Below are positions 25,482-34,935 of a DNA stretch of 64,000 nt, piece by piece. The stretch lies in the NCBI RefSeq assembly GCF_947499265.1, contig NZ_CANMNK010000001.1:85001-149000 (forward strand). The letters run 5' to 3'. The translations under genes were made by a program, and so were the position numbers. Numbering within the stretch: the first letter of the stretch is position 1; the number at the start of each line of letters is the position of its first letter. The notes beneath the pieces are model-generated. The model was not told where the DNA came from. It saw only the letters and a list, made by a program, of their open reading frames with translations, and did not search any database. This stretch comes from an uncultured Roseobacter sp. (GTDB lineage: Bacteria > Pseudomonadota > Alphaproteobacteria > Rhodobacterales > Rhodobacteraceae).

Positions 25482-25720
25482 TTGTTGTCCTCCCAGACCT
25501 TGCCCTTTTTCCAGACAAGCGCAGCCCTTTTGGCTGTCGTACAAATAACAATGTTCCTTTTACCCTTGAGGTCAACTTTTTCGTCATGTTTTCTCAATCC
25601 TAACGAATTGTTACAGGCGCATCTCGTCACGGCACCCACGACAAAGCTGATTTTCCTTCCCACTTTCCATGATAGGATTGGCGTGTGCTGGTCAGCACAG
25701 GACATCGTTTGGAGCAGCCT

Positions 25721-27634
25721 TTGACCATTTCCCAAAACCGGACACAGGAGCTGACAGCGGCGGGCCTCAATCTGATTGCGCAATCGCTGACGATCTACGA
25801 TTCAGATCTGCGGCTTGTGGTGTGCAACGTCCCCTTTCAGCGGATGTTCGATCTGCCGGATGCGCTGGTCACGCCGGGGGCCACGTTTGAGGACACGATC
25901 CGACATCTGGCACTGCGCGGCGAATACGGCGATGTCACGGACGTGGAAACCTTTGTCGCGGAACGGGTGGAACAGGCGCGCGCCTTTGAAGTGCATTACA
26001 TGGAACGCACCCGGTCAAACGGGCGGATCATCAGTGTCGAAGGCGCACCGCTGCCGCAGGGCGGATGGGTCACCGTCTACACCGATATTACCCGCACCAA
26101 ACAGCAAGAGGCGCTGTTACAAGGCCGCTCCGAAGAACTCTCTGATCAATTGAACAGCTACGCCGAAGAGCTTTCCACCACCAACCGGGCGCTCTCTGCG
26201 ATGAATGCAGCGCTGGAAGAGGCCAAGCGCGAATTGACCGAGATCGAAGCGCGCACCCGTCTGACCACCGAGATGATGCCCGCCCATATCGCGCATGTGG
26301 ATGCTAGCGGCAGGTACACCTATTCGAACCGGCAGCTCAGCACGGTGATCCCGGGCCGCCCCTCGGATATCCACGGGATGCACATCCGCGATGCTTTGGG
26401 ATCCTCCGCCTATGACCGGATCGCCAGCCACCTTGAGACGGCATACAGCGGCCAGGCGTCAGTCTTTGAGTTTACCGATGATGCGAGCGCCCGGCGCATT
26501 CGGGCGGCTTTCACGCCTGACACGCGCGGCGGCGTCTATATTCTTTCCATGGACGTCACAACCGAAATGCAGGCCCGCGTGGCACTGCAACAAACCCGCA
26601 GGCGCGCGCTGGCGGCGCAGATGACCTCCGGTCTGACCCATGATTTTTCCAACCTGCTCACGATTATTCTGGGCCTGCAATCCAAACTTCTGCGGTTGCA
26701 GGACCTGCCCGCCCAGGCCACCGACCTTGCCGAGGGAACGCTGGCGGCGGCGCGGCGCGGTGGCACCTTGCTGAGCAGCATCGCCGGGATGACCGCACAG
26801 CGAGCGCTCAGGCCAGAGGTCACCGATTTGCACACGCTGATGCAGGATCTCTATACGCTGGCCGCCCCCACCCTGCCGAAGGACGTGCGGCTCAACATAG
26901 AAAACGCCGCACCGGTGACGCCCATCCTGCTCGACGCAGGCATGGCGACCGACAGTCTGCTCAACCTGATCCTGAACGCCCGCGACGCCTGCGGCGCGTC
27001 GGGCGACATCTCCGTCACGGTCGGCCTTGTGCATGACACATGGATCGAATGGCAGATCTCCGATACCGGGCCGGGGTTTTCCGAGGCCGCCCTGACACGC
27101 GGGTTTGATCCGTTTTTCACGACCAAAGGGGCCGAAGGATCGGGTTTGGGCCTGCCGATGGTCTACGATATGACAAAACTGGCAGGCGGTGATCTGCGAC
27201 TGGAAAACAGGGGGGATGGCGCACGGGTTGTCCTGCGATTGCCCTACCGGCCAGCGGTAAAAGCCGTCAAAGGCCTGGTGCTGCTGGTTGAGGACCGCGA
27301 CGACCTGCGCGCCCTTTATCGCGGTATGCTGACCGACCTGGGGCAGGCGGTGATCGAAGCGGTGGGCGCGGATGAGGCCAGCGCGCTGATGGCAGATATT
27401 CCGGACATCACTTTCGTTCTCTCTGACGTGCAGTTGACCGGTGAGGCCACCGGGATCGATCTGGCGCACAGGGTGGACGGTGCCGTGCCGATTGTGCTGA
27501 TGACCTCGCTGCCCGTCGATAACCCGCTTTATCAGGCCGCCCAAAAGGCGGCGCCCGTCTTGCGCAAACCCTTCACACCGGACGACATTGCAGCACTGTT
27601 TGCCGAGACCCCCGCACAGGTATCCGCCGAATGA
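25721..27634 (+). CDS. PAS-containing hybrid histidine kinase
   Basis: This protein of about 637 residues has no membrane segment and is a cytoplasmic sensor. In order: a PAS-7 type domain (about 12-120), a coiled coil (125-180), a second PAS (180-290), a HisKA-like helix with the phospho-acceptor histidine about residue 307 in LTHDFSNLL, an ATPase domain with N box NLILNARDA and G boxes DTGPGF and GSGLGL, and a C-terminal receiver with D about 569 in LSDVQL. TTG is chosen as start because GGAG lies 6 bases before it; a GTG 36 bases upstream is the alternative. The response-regulator gene overlaps its stop as ATGA. It is divergent from the acyl-CoA synthetase operon and a likely regulator of it. 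Confidence 0.85.
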   Translation: MTISQNRTQELTAAGLNLIAQSLTIYDSDLRLVVCNVPFQRMFDLPDALVTPGATFEDTIRHLALRGEYGDVTDVETFVAERVEQARAFEVHYMERTRSNGRIISVEGAPLPQGGWVTVYTDITRTKQQEALLQGRSEELSDQLNSYAEELSTTNRALSAMNAALEEAKRELTEIEARTRLTTEMMPAHIAHVDASGRYTYSNRQLSTVIPGRPSDIHGMHIRDALGSSAYDRIASHLETAYSGQASVFEFTDDASARRIRAAFTPDTRGGVYILSMDVTTEMQARVALQQTRRRALAAQMTSGLTHDFSNLLTIILGLQSKLLRLQDLPAQATDLAEGTLAAARRGGTLLSSIAGMTAQRALRPEVTDLHTLMQDLYTLAAPTLPKDVRLNIENAAPVTPILLDAGMATDSLLNLILNARDACGASGDISVTVGLVHDTWIEWQISDTGPGFSEAALTRGFDPFFTTKGAEGSGLGLPMVYDMTKLAGGDLRLENRGDGARVVLRLPYRPAVKAVKGLVLLVEDRDDLRALYRGMLTDLGQAVIEAVGADEASALMADIPDITFVLSDVQLTGEATGIDLAHRVDGAVPIVLMTSLPVDNPLYQAAQKAAPVLRKPFTPDDIAALFAETPAQVSAE

Positions 27635-28332
27635 CCGCCCCCTTGGTGACAATCCTTGATGACGAACCGGCCATCCGCACGATGCTGGAGGATGCCCTAC
27701 AGGATGCGGGTTTTCGCACAATGAGTTTTGGCCGCGCGCAGGCCTTTACCGCCGCGCTGGCGCAACAGACACCGGATGTCTGTCTGGTGGATCTGTCGCT
27801 GCCGGATACGGATGGTTTGACGCTGGTACACAAGCTGGCGCTGGAGCAAGGGGCGATCGTGATCATCATCTCCGGGCGGGCGCTGGTGCAGGACAAGGTC
27901 ACCGGGCTGGAGTTGGGTGCCGATGACTACATCATCAAACCGTTTGACCCCGCAGAGGTGGTCGCCCGCGTCCGCGCACGGTTGCGCACCTCCAAGCCCA
28001 CTCAGACAACAGGTCTGGTCGCGGATTTCGCCGGATGGACAGTGCGCTTTGATCAATATGTCCTGGAAGATGAAGCAGGTCAGCAGATCCCCTTCTCCCA
28101 CGCAGAAGGCGAAGTCCTGCGCCTTTTTCTGGAAAACCCCAAGCGGCTGATCAGCCGGGCCCAGATGCAGGATCATCTGGGCGGGGCAGCCAGTGAGAGC
28201 TTTGACCGTGCCATGGACGTGCGCATTTCGCGGCTGCGCACCAAGCTGCGCGAGGATCCGAAAAACCCGCAGCTGATCAAGACAATCTATGGTGCTGGTT
28301 ACATTTTTCTGGGGGATGTCGTCTGGCAATGA
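27631..28332 (+). CDS. OmpR/PhoB-type response regulator
   Basis: This 233-residue two-domain regulator has a receiver with acidic pocket DDE at residues 10-12, phospho-acceptor D54 (CLVDLSLPD) and lysine 103 (IIKPFDP). A winged-helix output domain (about 130-230) ends with the recognition helix in SFDRAMDVRISRLRTKLRED and the wing KTIYGAGYIF. Its ATG overlaps the kinase stop codon, so the two are co-translated. Since the kinase already has its own receiver, phosphate may pass through a relay or the two receivers may compete. The target genes are not visible, but the divergent CoA-ligase/liv operon is the obvious candidate. Confidence 0.93.
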   Translation: MTAPLVTILDDEPAIRTMLEDALQDAGFRTMSFGRAQAFTAALAQQTPDVCLVDLSLPDTDGLTLVHKLALEQGAIVIIISGRALVQDKVTGLELGADDYIIKPFDPAEVVARVRARLRTSKPTQTTGLVADFAGWTVRFDQYVLEDEAGQQIPFSHAEGEVLRLFLENPKRLISRAQMQDHLGGAASESFDRAMDVRISRLRTKLREDPKNPQLIKTIYGAGYIFLGDVVWQ

Positions 28333-28347
28333 GGCCTGCGGCGCGCC

Positions 28348-29556
28348 TTATGACAGATCGGCCACCGCCTGCGCCAGCACCCTCAGGCCACAGACCAAAT
28401 CGGCCTCGTCAGTGTCTTCCTCAAACGCATGGCTGATCCCGTTGATGGACGGCACAAAGAGCATTGCAACGGGCATCAGCGCCGCCACATTTGTCGCGTC
28501 ATGCAAGGCACCCGATGGCATCTGCCGCCACTGGCTTGGCACAATCTGCTCTGATGCAGCACATAATGCGCCCTGAAGGCGCGCATCCATCGCGACCGGC
28601 TCCAACCCGAGCAGAGGGCCATAGGACAAGGTCATCCCCCGTGCCTCGGCAATTTCTTCCGCGGTTGTCCTGATCACGGTTTCGATCCGCTCAAGCCGCG
28701 CCGCATCGGCATCGCGCCATTGCATCGAAAACACCGCCCGGCCCGGCACGATAGAGGATGCGTTCGGGTGCAAACCGACATGGCCAATGGTCCAGACGGT
28801 CTGCGGCGTGACCACGTTCCGCAGCCGGTCATTCAGCAGCGTATTGAACGCCGACACCGCCTGAAACGCATCGCGGCGCAAGTGCATTGGCGTGGTCCCC
28901 GCGTGGTTTTGCTGGCCATCAAAGGTGATCTTCATGTCGCGGATGCCGACGATATCGGTCACGACACCAATCTTTCCCCCCGTTGCATCCAGGGTCGGGC
29001 CCTGCTCGATGTGCATTTCGATAAATCCTGTAAACTGCGCGGGATCCACGGGCCCTGTCACCATATCCGCCATGCGGGACCGCGCCGTCGTCAGCGCAAC
29101 ACCGGCGTGATCGGTCAGCCCATCCGCGTCCTTTTGGCTGAGGTGGCCAGACCAGACCGCGCTGCCCGTGGTGACGCCGAACCGCCCTTCTTCATCCTGA
29201 AAAGAGACCACCGATAGGGGTGGCCCACCGGTTTCCTGTGCGGCGCGCGCAACCTCCAGCGCCGCAATGACGCCAAGCGCGCCATCAAGCCATCCCCCCT
29301 CGGGCTGGCTGTCGCTGTGTGATCCCAGCAGTAGCGACTTGCCCTCGGCCAAACCAAAAAGATTGCCCATGGGATCGATCTCAACACGCAATCCGGCATC
29401 TGCCATTTGCTGCGCCAGCCATTTGCGCGCCGCGATATCCGCCTCACCATAGGCAGGCCGCACCACGCCTTTGCTGACACCCGACGCGCCAAAGCTGCGC
29501 AGCTTGTGCAAATTCGCCAGAAAGCGGTCAGGATCAACCACGCATTTCACCTCCAT
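28348..29556 (-). CDS. M20-family amidohydrolase (N-carbamoyl-L-amino-acid hydrolase / allantoate amidohydrolase type)
   Basis: This 402-residue dinuclear-metal hydrolase has the M20 metal-ligand pattern: [20 protein letters not shown] (His and bridging Asp), FQDEEGRFG (Glu pair), [11 protein letters not shown] (His) and [10 protein letters not shown] near the C-terminus (His). The dimerisation insert contains the family sequence [13 protein letters not shown]. Within the family, N-carbamoylases, allantoate amidohydrolases and ureidoglycolate-type enzymes cannot be told apart by eye. The ATG used is the one beginning [12 protein letters not shown]; an upstream frame adds 16 residues without a ribosome site. 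It is convergent with the response regulator, 15 bases apart. Confidence 0.82.
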   Translation of the reverse strand: MEVKCVVDPDRFLANLHKLRSFGASGVSKGVVRPAYGEADIAARKWLAQQMADAGLRVEIDPMGNLFGLAEGKSLLLGSHSDSQPEGGWLDGALGVIAALEVARAAQETGGPPLSVVSFQDEEGRFGVTTGSAVWSGHLSQKDADGLTDHAGVALTTARSRMADMVTGPVDPAQFTGFIEMHIEQGPTLDATGGKIGVVTDIVGIRDMKITFDGQQNHAGTTPMHLRRDAFQAVSAFNTLLNDRLRNVVTPQTVWTIGHVGLHPNASSIVPGRAVFSMQWRDADAARLERIETVIRTTAEEIAEARGMTLSYGPLLGLEPVAMDARLQGALCAASEQIVPSQWRQMPSGALHDATNVAALMPVAMLFVPSINGISHAFEEDTDEADLVCGLRVLAQAVADLS

Positions 29557-29604
29557 CGACCCGTCAAAGCCTAAGCTTTGACCTCTCGAAAGAGAAGGCG
29601 GCAA

Positions 29605-32370
29605 TTATTCTGCGGCGACAGCCCCTTCGGCTTTTTCGACACGTACTGCGGAGAACTTGAACTCGGGGATCTTGCCGTAAGGGTCGATGGCCGGGTTGGT
29701 CAAAATGTTCGCCGCCGCTTCGACATAGGCGAAAGGCACAAACACCATATCCGGCGCGACGGCACGGTCTTCGCGCGCCATGATCGAAATGCTGCCGCGT
29801 TTGGTGGTCAGCTGCACATGCTCTCCGGGCACCACGCCCAGTTTGCGCAGGGTAGAGGGATGCAGCGAACAATTCGCCTCCGGCTCCAGCCCGTCCAGCA
29901 CCGTGGACCGCCGGGTCATCGACCCGGTGTGCCAGTGCTCCAGCTGTCGACCCGTTGTCAGGATCATCGGGAAATCTTCGTCCGGCACATCATCGGGTGC
30001 AATCACACTGGCAGGGGTAAACCGCGCACGACCTTCTGGGCGCGGGAAACCCTCGCCAAAGACAATCGCCTGCCCCGGATCTTCGGGGCTGAGCGAGGGG
30101 TAGGTGACCGCATTCTGTTCGGCCAACCGATCCCAGGTGATATTTTCAAGGCTGCGCATGTTCTGCTTCATCTCGGCAAAGACATCTGCGGGGCTCTCGT
30201 AGGTCCACCCAAGGCCCAGCCGCTTGGCCAGTTCGACCTCGATCCACCAATCCTCGCGCGCATCGCCGGGGGGCGGGACAGCGGGGCGGCCCATCTGCAC
30301 CTGCCGATTGGTGTTGGTCACCGTCCCGGATTTCTCGGCAAAGGCACTCGCGGGCAGGATCACGTCAGCATAGTTCGCCGTCTCGGTGATGAAGATGTCC
30401 TGCACCACGAGATGATCGAGCTTGGCCAATGCCGCGCGCGCGTGCTCCACATCCGGGTCGGACATGGCCGGGTTCTCGCCCAGCACATACATGCCCTTGA
30501 TCTTGTCTTCATGCACGGCGTCCATGATCTCCGTCACGGTCAACCCGCGCTCGTTGGAGAAATCGGCGGAGCCCCAGACCTTGGTGAAGGCCGAGCGCAC
30601 ACCGTCATCGGTGACCGGCTGATAGTCCGGCAGGAACATCGGAATGAGCCCCGCATCCGACGCGCCCTGCACGTTGTTTTGCCCCCGCAGCGGGTGCAGG
30701 CCGGAGCCCGGACGCCCAACCTGTCCCGTCATCAAGGCCAGGGAGATCAGGCAGCGCGAGTTATCCGTCCCATGAATGTGCTGGCTGACGCCCATACCCC
30801 AGAAAATCATCGCAGCCTGGGCGCCCGCAAAGGTGCGTGCGACATCGCGCAGCACCTCAGGCTCAATCCCACAAATCGGGGCCATGGCTTCGGGCGAGAA
30901 GTCCGCCAGATGCGCCTTTTCCGCCTCCCAGTTCTCGGTGTAGGCGTCGATATACTGCTGATCGTAAAGGCCCTCCTCGACAATCGTGTGCATGATGGCG
31001 TTCAGCATGGACACATCGGCGCCGGGGCGGAATTGCAGCATGTGGCTGGCGAAGCGTTTCAGCGCCTGACCGCGCGGGTCCATCACAATCAACTTGCCGC
31101 CGCGCTTGGTGAACTGCTTGAAGAAAGTCGCGGCCACGGGATGGTTCTCGATCGGATTGCAACCAATGGCGATCGCGACATCCGCATTTTCGATCTCGTT
31201 AAAGGTCGCCGTCACCGCGCCCGACCCCACATTCTCCATCAGCGCCGCCACAGAGGACGCGTGGCAGAGCCGCGTGCAGTGATCGACGTTGTTGTGGCCA
31301 AAGCCCTGTCGGATCATCTTCTGGAACAGATAAGCTTCTTCGTTGGTGCACTTGGCGGAGCCGAACCCCGCGATCTCGCGCCCGCGGCCCTTCATGCCCG
31401 CGGCGGCAAAATCCAGCGCCTCGTCCCATGTGGCTTCGCGGAAATGCGTCTGCCAATTGCCGGGATCGACGTTCAACCCCTTGGCTGGCGCATCTTCACG
31501 GCGGATCAGCGGTTTGGTCAGCCGGTGCGGGTGGTGAATGTAGTCAAACCCGAAGCGTCCCTTGACGCAGAGCCGCCCCTCATTCGCCGGACCGTTGATC
31601 CCGTCAACATATTTCACCTTGCCGTCTTTGACTTTGAGCGAGACCTGACAGCCGACGCCGCAGAACGGGCAGATACTTTCGACGGCCTCGTCAAAATCGG
31701 CGCTGTCACCGACCTGATGTTCATCCACGACCGTGGCAGGCATCAAGGCTCCCGTCGGACAGGCCTGCACGCATTCGCCGCAGGCCACACAGGTGCTGTC
31801 GCCCATCGGGTCGGCCATATCGAAGGTTGGATAGCTGTCATGCCCGCGCCCCGACATGCCGATCACATCATTGACCTGCACCTCGCGGCAGGCCCGCACA
31901 CAGAGCCCGCACTGAATGCAGGCATCCAGATTGACCGACATCGCCACATGGCTGTCATCCAGGAGCGGAATGCGTCCGTCTTCCAGTTTGGGAAAGCGGC
32001 TCTCCTCTACACCATTCAGCGCTGCCATCTCCCAGAGATGGCTTGATTTGTCATGCGACACATCCTGCTCCGGCTGATCGGCCAGCAGCATCTCCACCAC
32101 CATCTTCCGCGCGCCTTCCGCCCGGGCGGAATTAGTTGTGACCACCATGCCTTCACTGGGTTCGCGGATGCAGGAGGCGGCAAGCGTCCGCTCGCCCCCG
32201 ATCTCCACCATGCAGGCACGGCAATTTCCGTCAGGCCGATAGCCGGGGGCCGGTTTGTGACACAGATGCGGGATCACCAGCCCACGGCCATTGGCCACTT
32301 CCCAAATGGTCATACCGGCATCGGCCTGAACTTCCTGACCGTCCATTGTGAAGGTAATTTTGTCAGACAT
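29605..32370 (-). CDS. Molybdenum formate dehydrogenase, alpha subunit (multi-FeS, cytoplasmic)
   Basis: This 921-residue enzyme oxidises formate to CO2. From the N-terminus: a 2Fe-2S ferredoxin domain (cysteines in HLCHKPAPGYRPDGNCRACM), a NuoG-like region with the His-Cys cluster, two 4Fe-4S ferredoxin motifs (CIQCGLCVRAC and CVACGECVQACPTGA), then the molybdopterin domain with its own cluster (CPFCGVGC) and the active-site cysteine region DHCTRLCHASS, and a C-terminal MGD-binding domain. No Tat signal is present, so it stays inside the cell. Unlike NAD-linked FdsABGCD enzymes, no flavin/NAD subunit, FdhD or Moco gene is adjacent; its electron acceptor is unclear. The length is that of FdsA/FdhF-like alpha subunits. 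Confidence 0.9.
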   Translation of the reverse strand: MSDKITFTMDGQEVQADAGMTIWEVANGRGLVIPHLCHKPAPGYRPDGNCRACMVEIGGERTLAASCIREPSEGMVVTTNSARAEGARKMVVEMLLADQPEQDVSHDKSSHLWEMAALNGVEESRFPKLEDGRIPLLDDSHVAMSVNLDACIQCGLCVRACREVQVNDVIGMSGRGHDSYPTFDMADPMGDSTCVACGECVQACPTGALMPATVVDEHQVGDSADFDEAVESICPFCGVGCQVSLKVKDGKVKYVDGINGPANEGRLCVKGRFGFDYIHHPHRLTKPLIRREDAPAKGLNVDPGNWQTHFREATWDEALDFAAAGMKGRGREIAGFGSAKCTNEEAYLFQKMIRQGFGHNNVDHCTRLCHASSVAALMENVGSGAVTATFNEIENADVAIAIGCNPIENHPVAATFFKQFTKRGGKLIVMDPRGQALKRFASHMLQFRPGADVSMLNAIMHTIVEEGLYDQQYIDAYTENWEAEKAHLADFSPEAMAPICGIEPEVLRDVARTFAGAQAAMIFWGMGVSQHIHGTDNSRCLISLALMTGQVGRPGSGLHPLRGQNNVQGASDAGLIPMFLPDYQPVTDDGVRSAFTKVWGSADFSNERGLTVTEIMDAVHEDKIKGMYVLGENPAMSDPDVEHARAALAKLDHLVVQDIFITETANYADVILPASAFAEKSGTVTNTNRQVQMGRPAVPPPGDAREDWWIEVELAKRLGLGWTYESPADVFAEMKQNMRSLENITWDRLAEQNAVTYPSLSPEDPGQAIVFGEGFPRPEGRARFTPASVIAPDDVPDEDFPMILTTGRQLEHWHTGSMTRRSTVLDGLEPEANCSLHPSTLRKLGVVPGEHVQLTTKRGSISIMAREDRAVAPDMVFVPFAYVEAAANILTNPAIDPYGKIPEFKFSAVRVEKAEGAVAAE

Positions 32371-32592
32371 GCCGGTGCGCCTCCTCAGATTCTCGCGTTA
32401 CTATAGGCCGCGCCGGGGGCTCTCAGGACCCTAATCCCGACACATCGCGCCGGATTTCCGCCAGATATGTTTCCCATTGGAAAGCAGCGTCGCGCATCTA
32501 CTGCCACGACAAATACCGATGATCCGACATGCGCCGCCCTTTCCTCCGCCACGGTGCTCGCCTACTAAGGGGCAAAGCAATCGAAAGCAGCC

Positions 32593-33246
32593 ATGTCTCA
32601 CATCACTCTCATCCGTCACGGTCAGGCCAATTCCGGTGCTCAGGACGAAGCCAGCTATGACAAGCTGAGCGCGCTTGGCCATCAGCAATCGGCCTGGCTG
32701 GGTGCCCATTTACGCACGCAAAACCAACACCATACACGTCTCTATACCGGCACGCTGAAACGGCACATTGAGACCGCGCATGCGATGGAAACGGAGCTGG
32801 AACCGGTCAGAGACGCGCGCCTGAACGAGCTGGAATATCTGACGCTGGCCCGCGCGTTGGAGCAGGAACATGGCGTGCCCTTCCCGCATGATCAGGCGGC
32901 CTTCACCAGCCATCTGCCGCAGGTTTTTGCGGCATGGCAAAGGGATGAGATCGCAGGCGCGCCAGAACGTTTCGCCGATTTCGAGGCGCGCGTCTGGGAT
33001 GCCCTGACGGAGATTGCAGCAGGCGATGGCCCCGCCCTCGTGGTGACATCGGGCGGGTTGATCTCGATGGCGATGCGTCACGTGCTGCGGCTTGATATTC
33101 AGGCCATGGCGCAGATGGCGCTGGCGATTTACAACACGTCGCAACACCGGCTCTTTCCCATCGGCGGCACGCTCTCGCCCACGATGTTCAACGCCATTCC
33201 CCATCTAGAAGATCCGGACCGGCACTACGCCCAGACCCACGTTTGA
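32593..33246 (+). CDS. Histidine phosphatase (phosphoglycerate-mutase-like) family protein
   Basis: This 217-residue phosphatase carries the LIRHGQANSG motif with the phospho-accepting histidine at about residue 8, an arginine in LKRHIETA and the second catalytic histidine apparently replaced: the expected H-G/H motif is VVTSGGLISMAMRH, where serine and glycine occupy the usual histidine site. It is therefore either a divergent member or has altered activity. It heads a small plus-strand operon with a glutathione transferase (13-base gap) and saccharopine dehydrogenase. The 222-base upstream gap to the formate dehydrogenase gene shows nothing else coding. Confidence 0.78.
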   Translation: MSHITLIRHGQANSGAQDEASYDKLSALGHQQSAWLGAHLRTQNQHHTRLYTGTLKRHIETAHAMETELEPVRDARLNELEYLTLARALEQEHGVPFPHDQAAFTSHLPQVFAAWQRDEIAGAPERFADFEARVWDALTEIAAGDGPALVVTSGGLISMAMRHVLRLDIQAMAQMALAIYNTSQHRLFPIGGTLSPTMFNAIPHLEDPDRHYAQTHV

Positions 33247-33259
33247 AAGGACCCGAGAC

Positions 33260-33877
33260 ATGCGCCTCTACTATGCCCCGCGCACGATTTCCATCGCCGT
33301 TGTGATCGCGCTCGAGGAGGCTGGCTTGCCCTACGACCCGGTCCGGGTTGATTTCCAATCCGGCGAGCAAACCAGCGAAACCTATCTGGCCATCAACCCC
33401 AAGGGACGCGTCCCCGCATTGCAGGTGTTGGACGGAACCGTGCTGACAGAAACCGGCGCCCTGTTGGAGTACATCGCGACCCAAGCGCCAGAGGCCGGGC
33501 TGGTGCCTGAAGATCCGATCAAGGCGGCGCAGATGCGCAGCGTGATGTATTACCTTGCGGCCACGATGCATGTGAACCATGCGCATAAAATGCGGGGGCA
33601 CCGCTGGGCGGATCAGCAGTCGAGCTTTGACGACATGACTGCCAAGGTGCCACAGACCATGACCGCCAGCGCGCAGTATTTCACCGAAAACTGTCTGCAG
33701 GGGGATTATGTGCTGGGCGATGTGTTCTCAATGGCCGATCCGCATGCTTACATGATCTGCTCCTGGTTGGCTGGTGATGGCGTCGACCTTGGCGACTTCC
33801 CTGAAATTCAGGCGTATCTGGCGCGCATGAACGAACGCACCTCTGTCAAATCAGCCATCGCCCAGGGGATGCTTTAG
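33260..33877 (+). CDS. Glutathione S-transferase family protein
   Basis: This 205-residue protein has a thioredoxin-like N-domain (MRLYYAPRTISIAVVIALEEAG) and the signature NPKGRVPALQ with cis-proline, then LTETGALLEYIA with the glutathione-binding E-T. The C-terminal helical domain includes GDVFSMADPHAYMICSW, the usual N-capping-box region with aspartate. The beta-class style suits proteobacteria. The substrate is unknown. It lies between the phosphatase and saccharopine dehydrogenase genes with gaps of 13 and 2 bases, so all three are one transcript. Confidence 0.85.
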   Translation: MRLYYAPRTISIAVVIALEEAGLPYDPVRVDFQSGEQTSETYLAINPKGRVPALQVLDGTVLTETGALLEYIATQAPEAGLVPEDPIKAAQMRSVMYYLAATMHVNHAHKMRGHRWADQQSSFDDMTAKVPQTMTASAQYFTENCLQGDYVLGDVFSMADPHAYMICSWLAGDGVDLGDFPEIQAYLARMNERTSVKSAIAQGML

Positions 33878-33879
33878 GC

Positions 33880-34935
33880 ATGGTCCATATTTGGTTACGG
33901 GCAGAGCAGCGAGACAATGAAACCCGCGTTGGGTTGACCCCCAAAGGCGCCGTGGAATTGATGGCGGCGGGCATGCGCGTCAGCGTCGAAGCGTCACCAA
34001 CCCGCGTGATCCCTGATGCAGGGTACCAGCAGGCGGGATGCACGATGGTGCCAAGCCACTCCTGGCCCGATGCCCCAAAGGACGCCATCATCTTTGGCCT
34101 AAAGGAGTTGCCGGAGGACGGCACGCTCCTGCCGCACCGCCACATCATGTTTGGTCACGCGTTCAAGGGCCAGCCCGCGGGGTTGCGCCTGTTGCAGCGG
34201 TTCAAGGCCGGGGGTGGCACCTTGCTGGACCTTGAATATCTGACCGATGACAATGGTCGCAGGCTAGCCGCATTCGGCTATTGGGCCGGGTATGCCGGAG
34301 CCGCCGTGGCCCTGAAATGCTGGGCAGCGCAGCAACTTGGCGGGATCGCAAGGCCGATAGGCGCGTATGAGAGCTCCACCCATCTGCTGGCGGACCTGCA
34401 ATCCGATCTGGTCGCCACAGGCAGCCACCGGCCTGATGCCTTGATCATCGGCGCATTGGGTCGTGTGGGCTCAGGCGTTGCGGATCTGTGCACCGCGATG
34501 GGGGTCGCAACCACCAAATGGGACATGGCCGAAACCGCCGGTGGCGGCCCTTTTCCGGAAGTTCTGGCGCATGCGCTTTTCTTCAACTGCGTGCTGGCGC
34601 GTCCGGGGACACCGGTCTTTGTGCCCGGCGATACAGGCACACGAGATCGCAGGCTCAGCGTGATCGCCGACATCGCCTGCGACCCGGACAGCGACTTTTC
34701 CCCCATCAAGGTCTATGACCAGACCACAACCTGGGAAACACCTGCCCTGCGTGTGCATGAAACCCCCGCTCTGGACGTCACAGCCATCGACAATCTGCCG
34801 TCCATGCTGCCGTTGGAAAGCAGCGAGGACTATGCGGAACAGCTCTTGCCGGTGCTGGCGTCGCTGTCTAAACTGGACGCAAGCGTATGGTCCCGTGCGA
34901 CCGCCATCTATGCGCAGCACATCGCGCGGCTTTAG
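33880..34935 (+). CDS. Saccharopine dehydrogenase (NAD+, L-lysine-forming type)
   Basis: This 351-residue protein has the alanine-dehydrogenase/PNT-like N-terminus (LRAEQRDNETRVGLTPKGA), common to LYS1-type enzymes that interconvert saccharopine with lysine and 2-oxoglutarate. The Rossmann strand is LIIGALGRVGSGVADLC, later GVATTKWDMAET. The catalytic lysine and histidine region is in FGLKELP and HRHIMFGHAFKGQ. In bacteria it may serve lysine breakdown or cell balance of lysine and glutamate rather than fungal-type synthesis. It is the third gene of the operon. Its stop codon overlaps the stop of the opposite SDR gene by four bases. Confidence 0.87.
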   Translation: MVHIWLRAEQRDNETRVGLTPKGAVELMAAGMRVSVEASPTRVIPDAGYQQAGCTMVPSHSWPDAPKDAIIFGLKELPEDGTLLPHRHIMFGHAFKGQPAGLRLLQRFKAGGGTLLDLEYLTDDNGRRLAAFGYWAGYAGAAVALKCWAAQQLGGIARPIGAYESSTHLLADLQSDLVATGSHRPDALIIGALGRVGSGVADLCTAMGVATTKWDMAETAGGGPFPEVLAHALFFNCVLARPGTPVFVPGDTGTRDRRLSVIADIACDPDSDFSPIKVYDQTTTWETPALRVHETPALDVTAIDNLPSMLPLESSEDYAEQLLPVLASLSKLDASVWSRATAIYAQHIARL

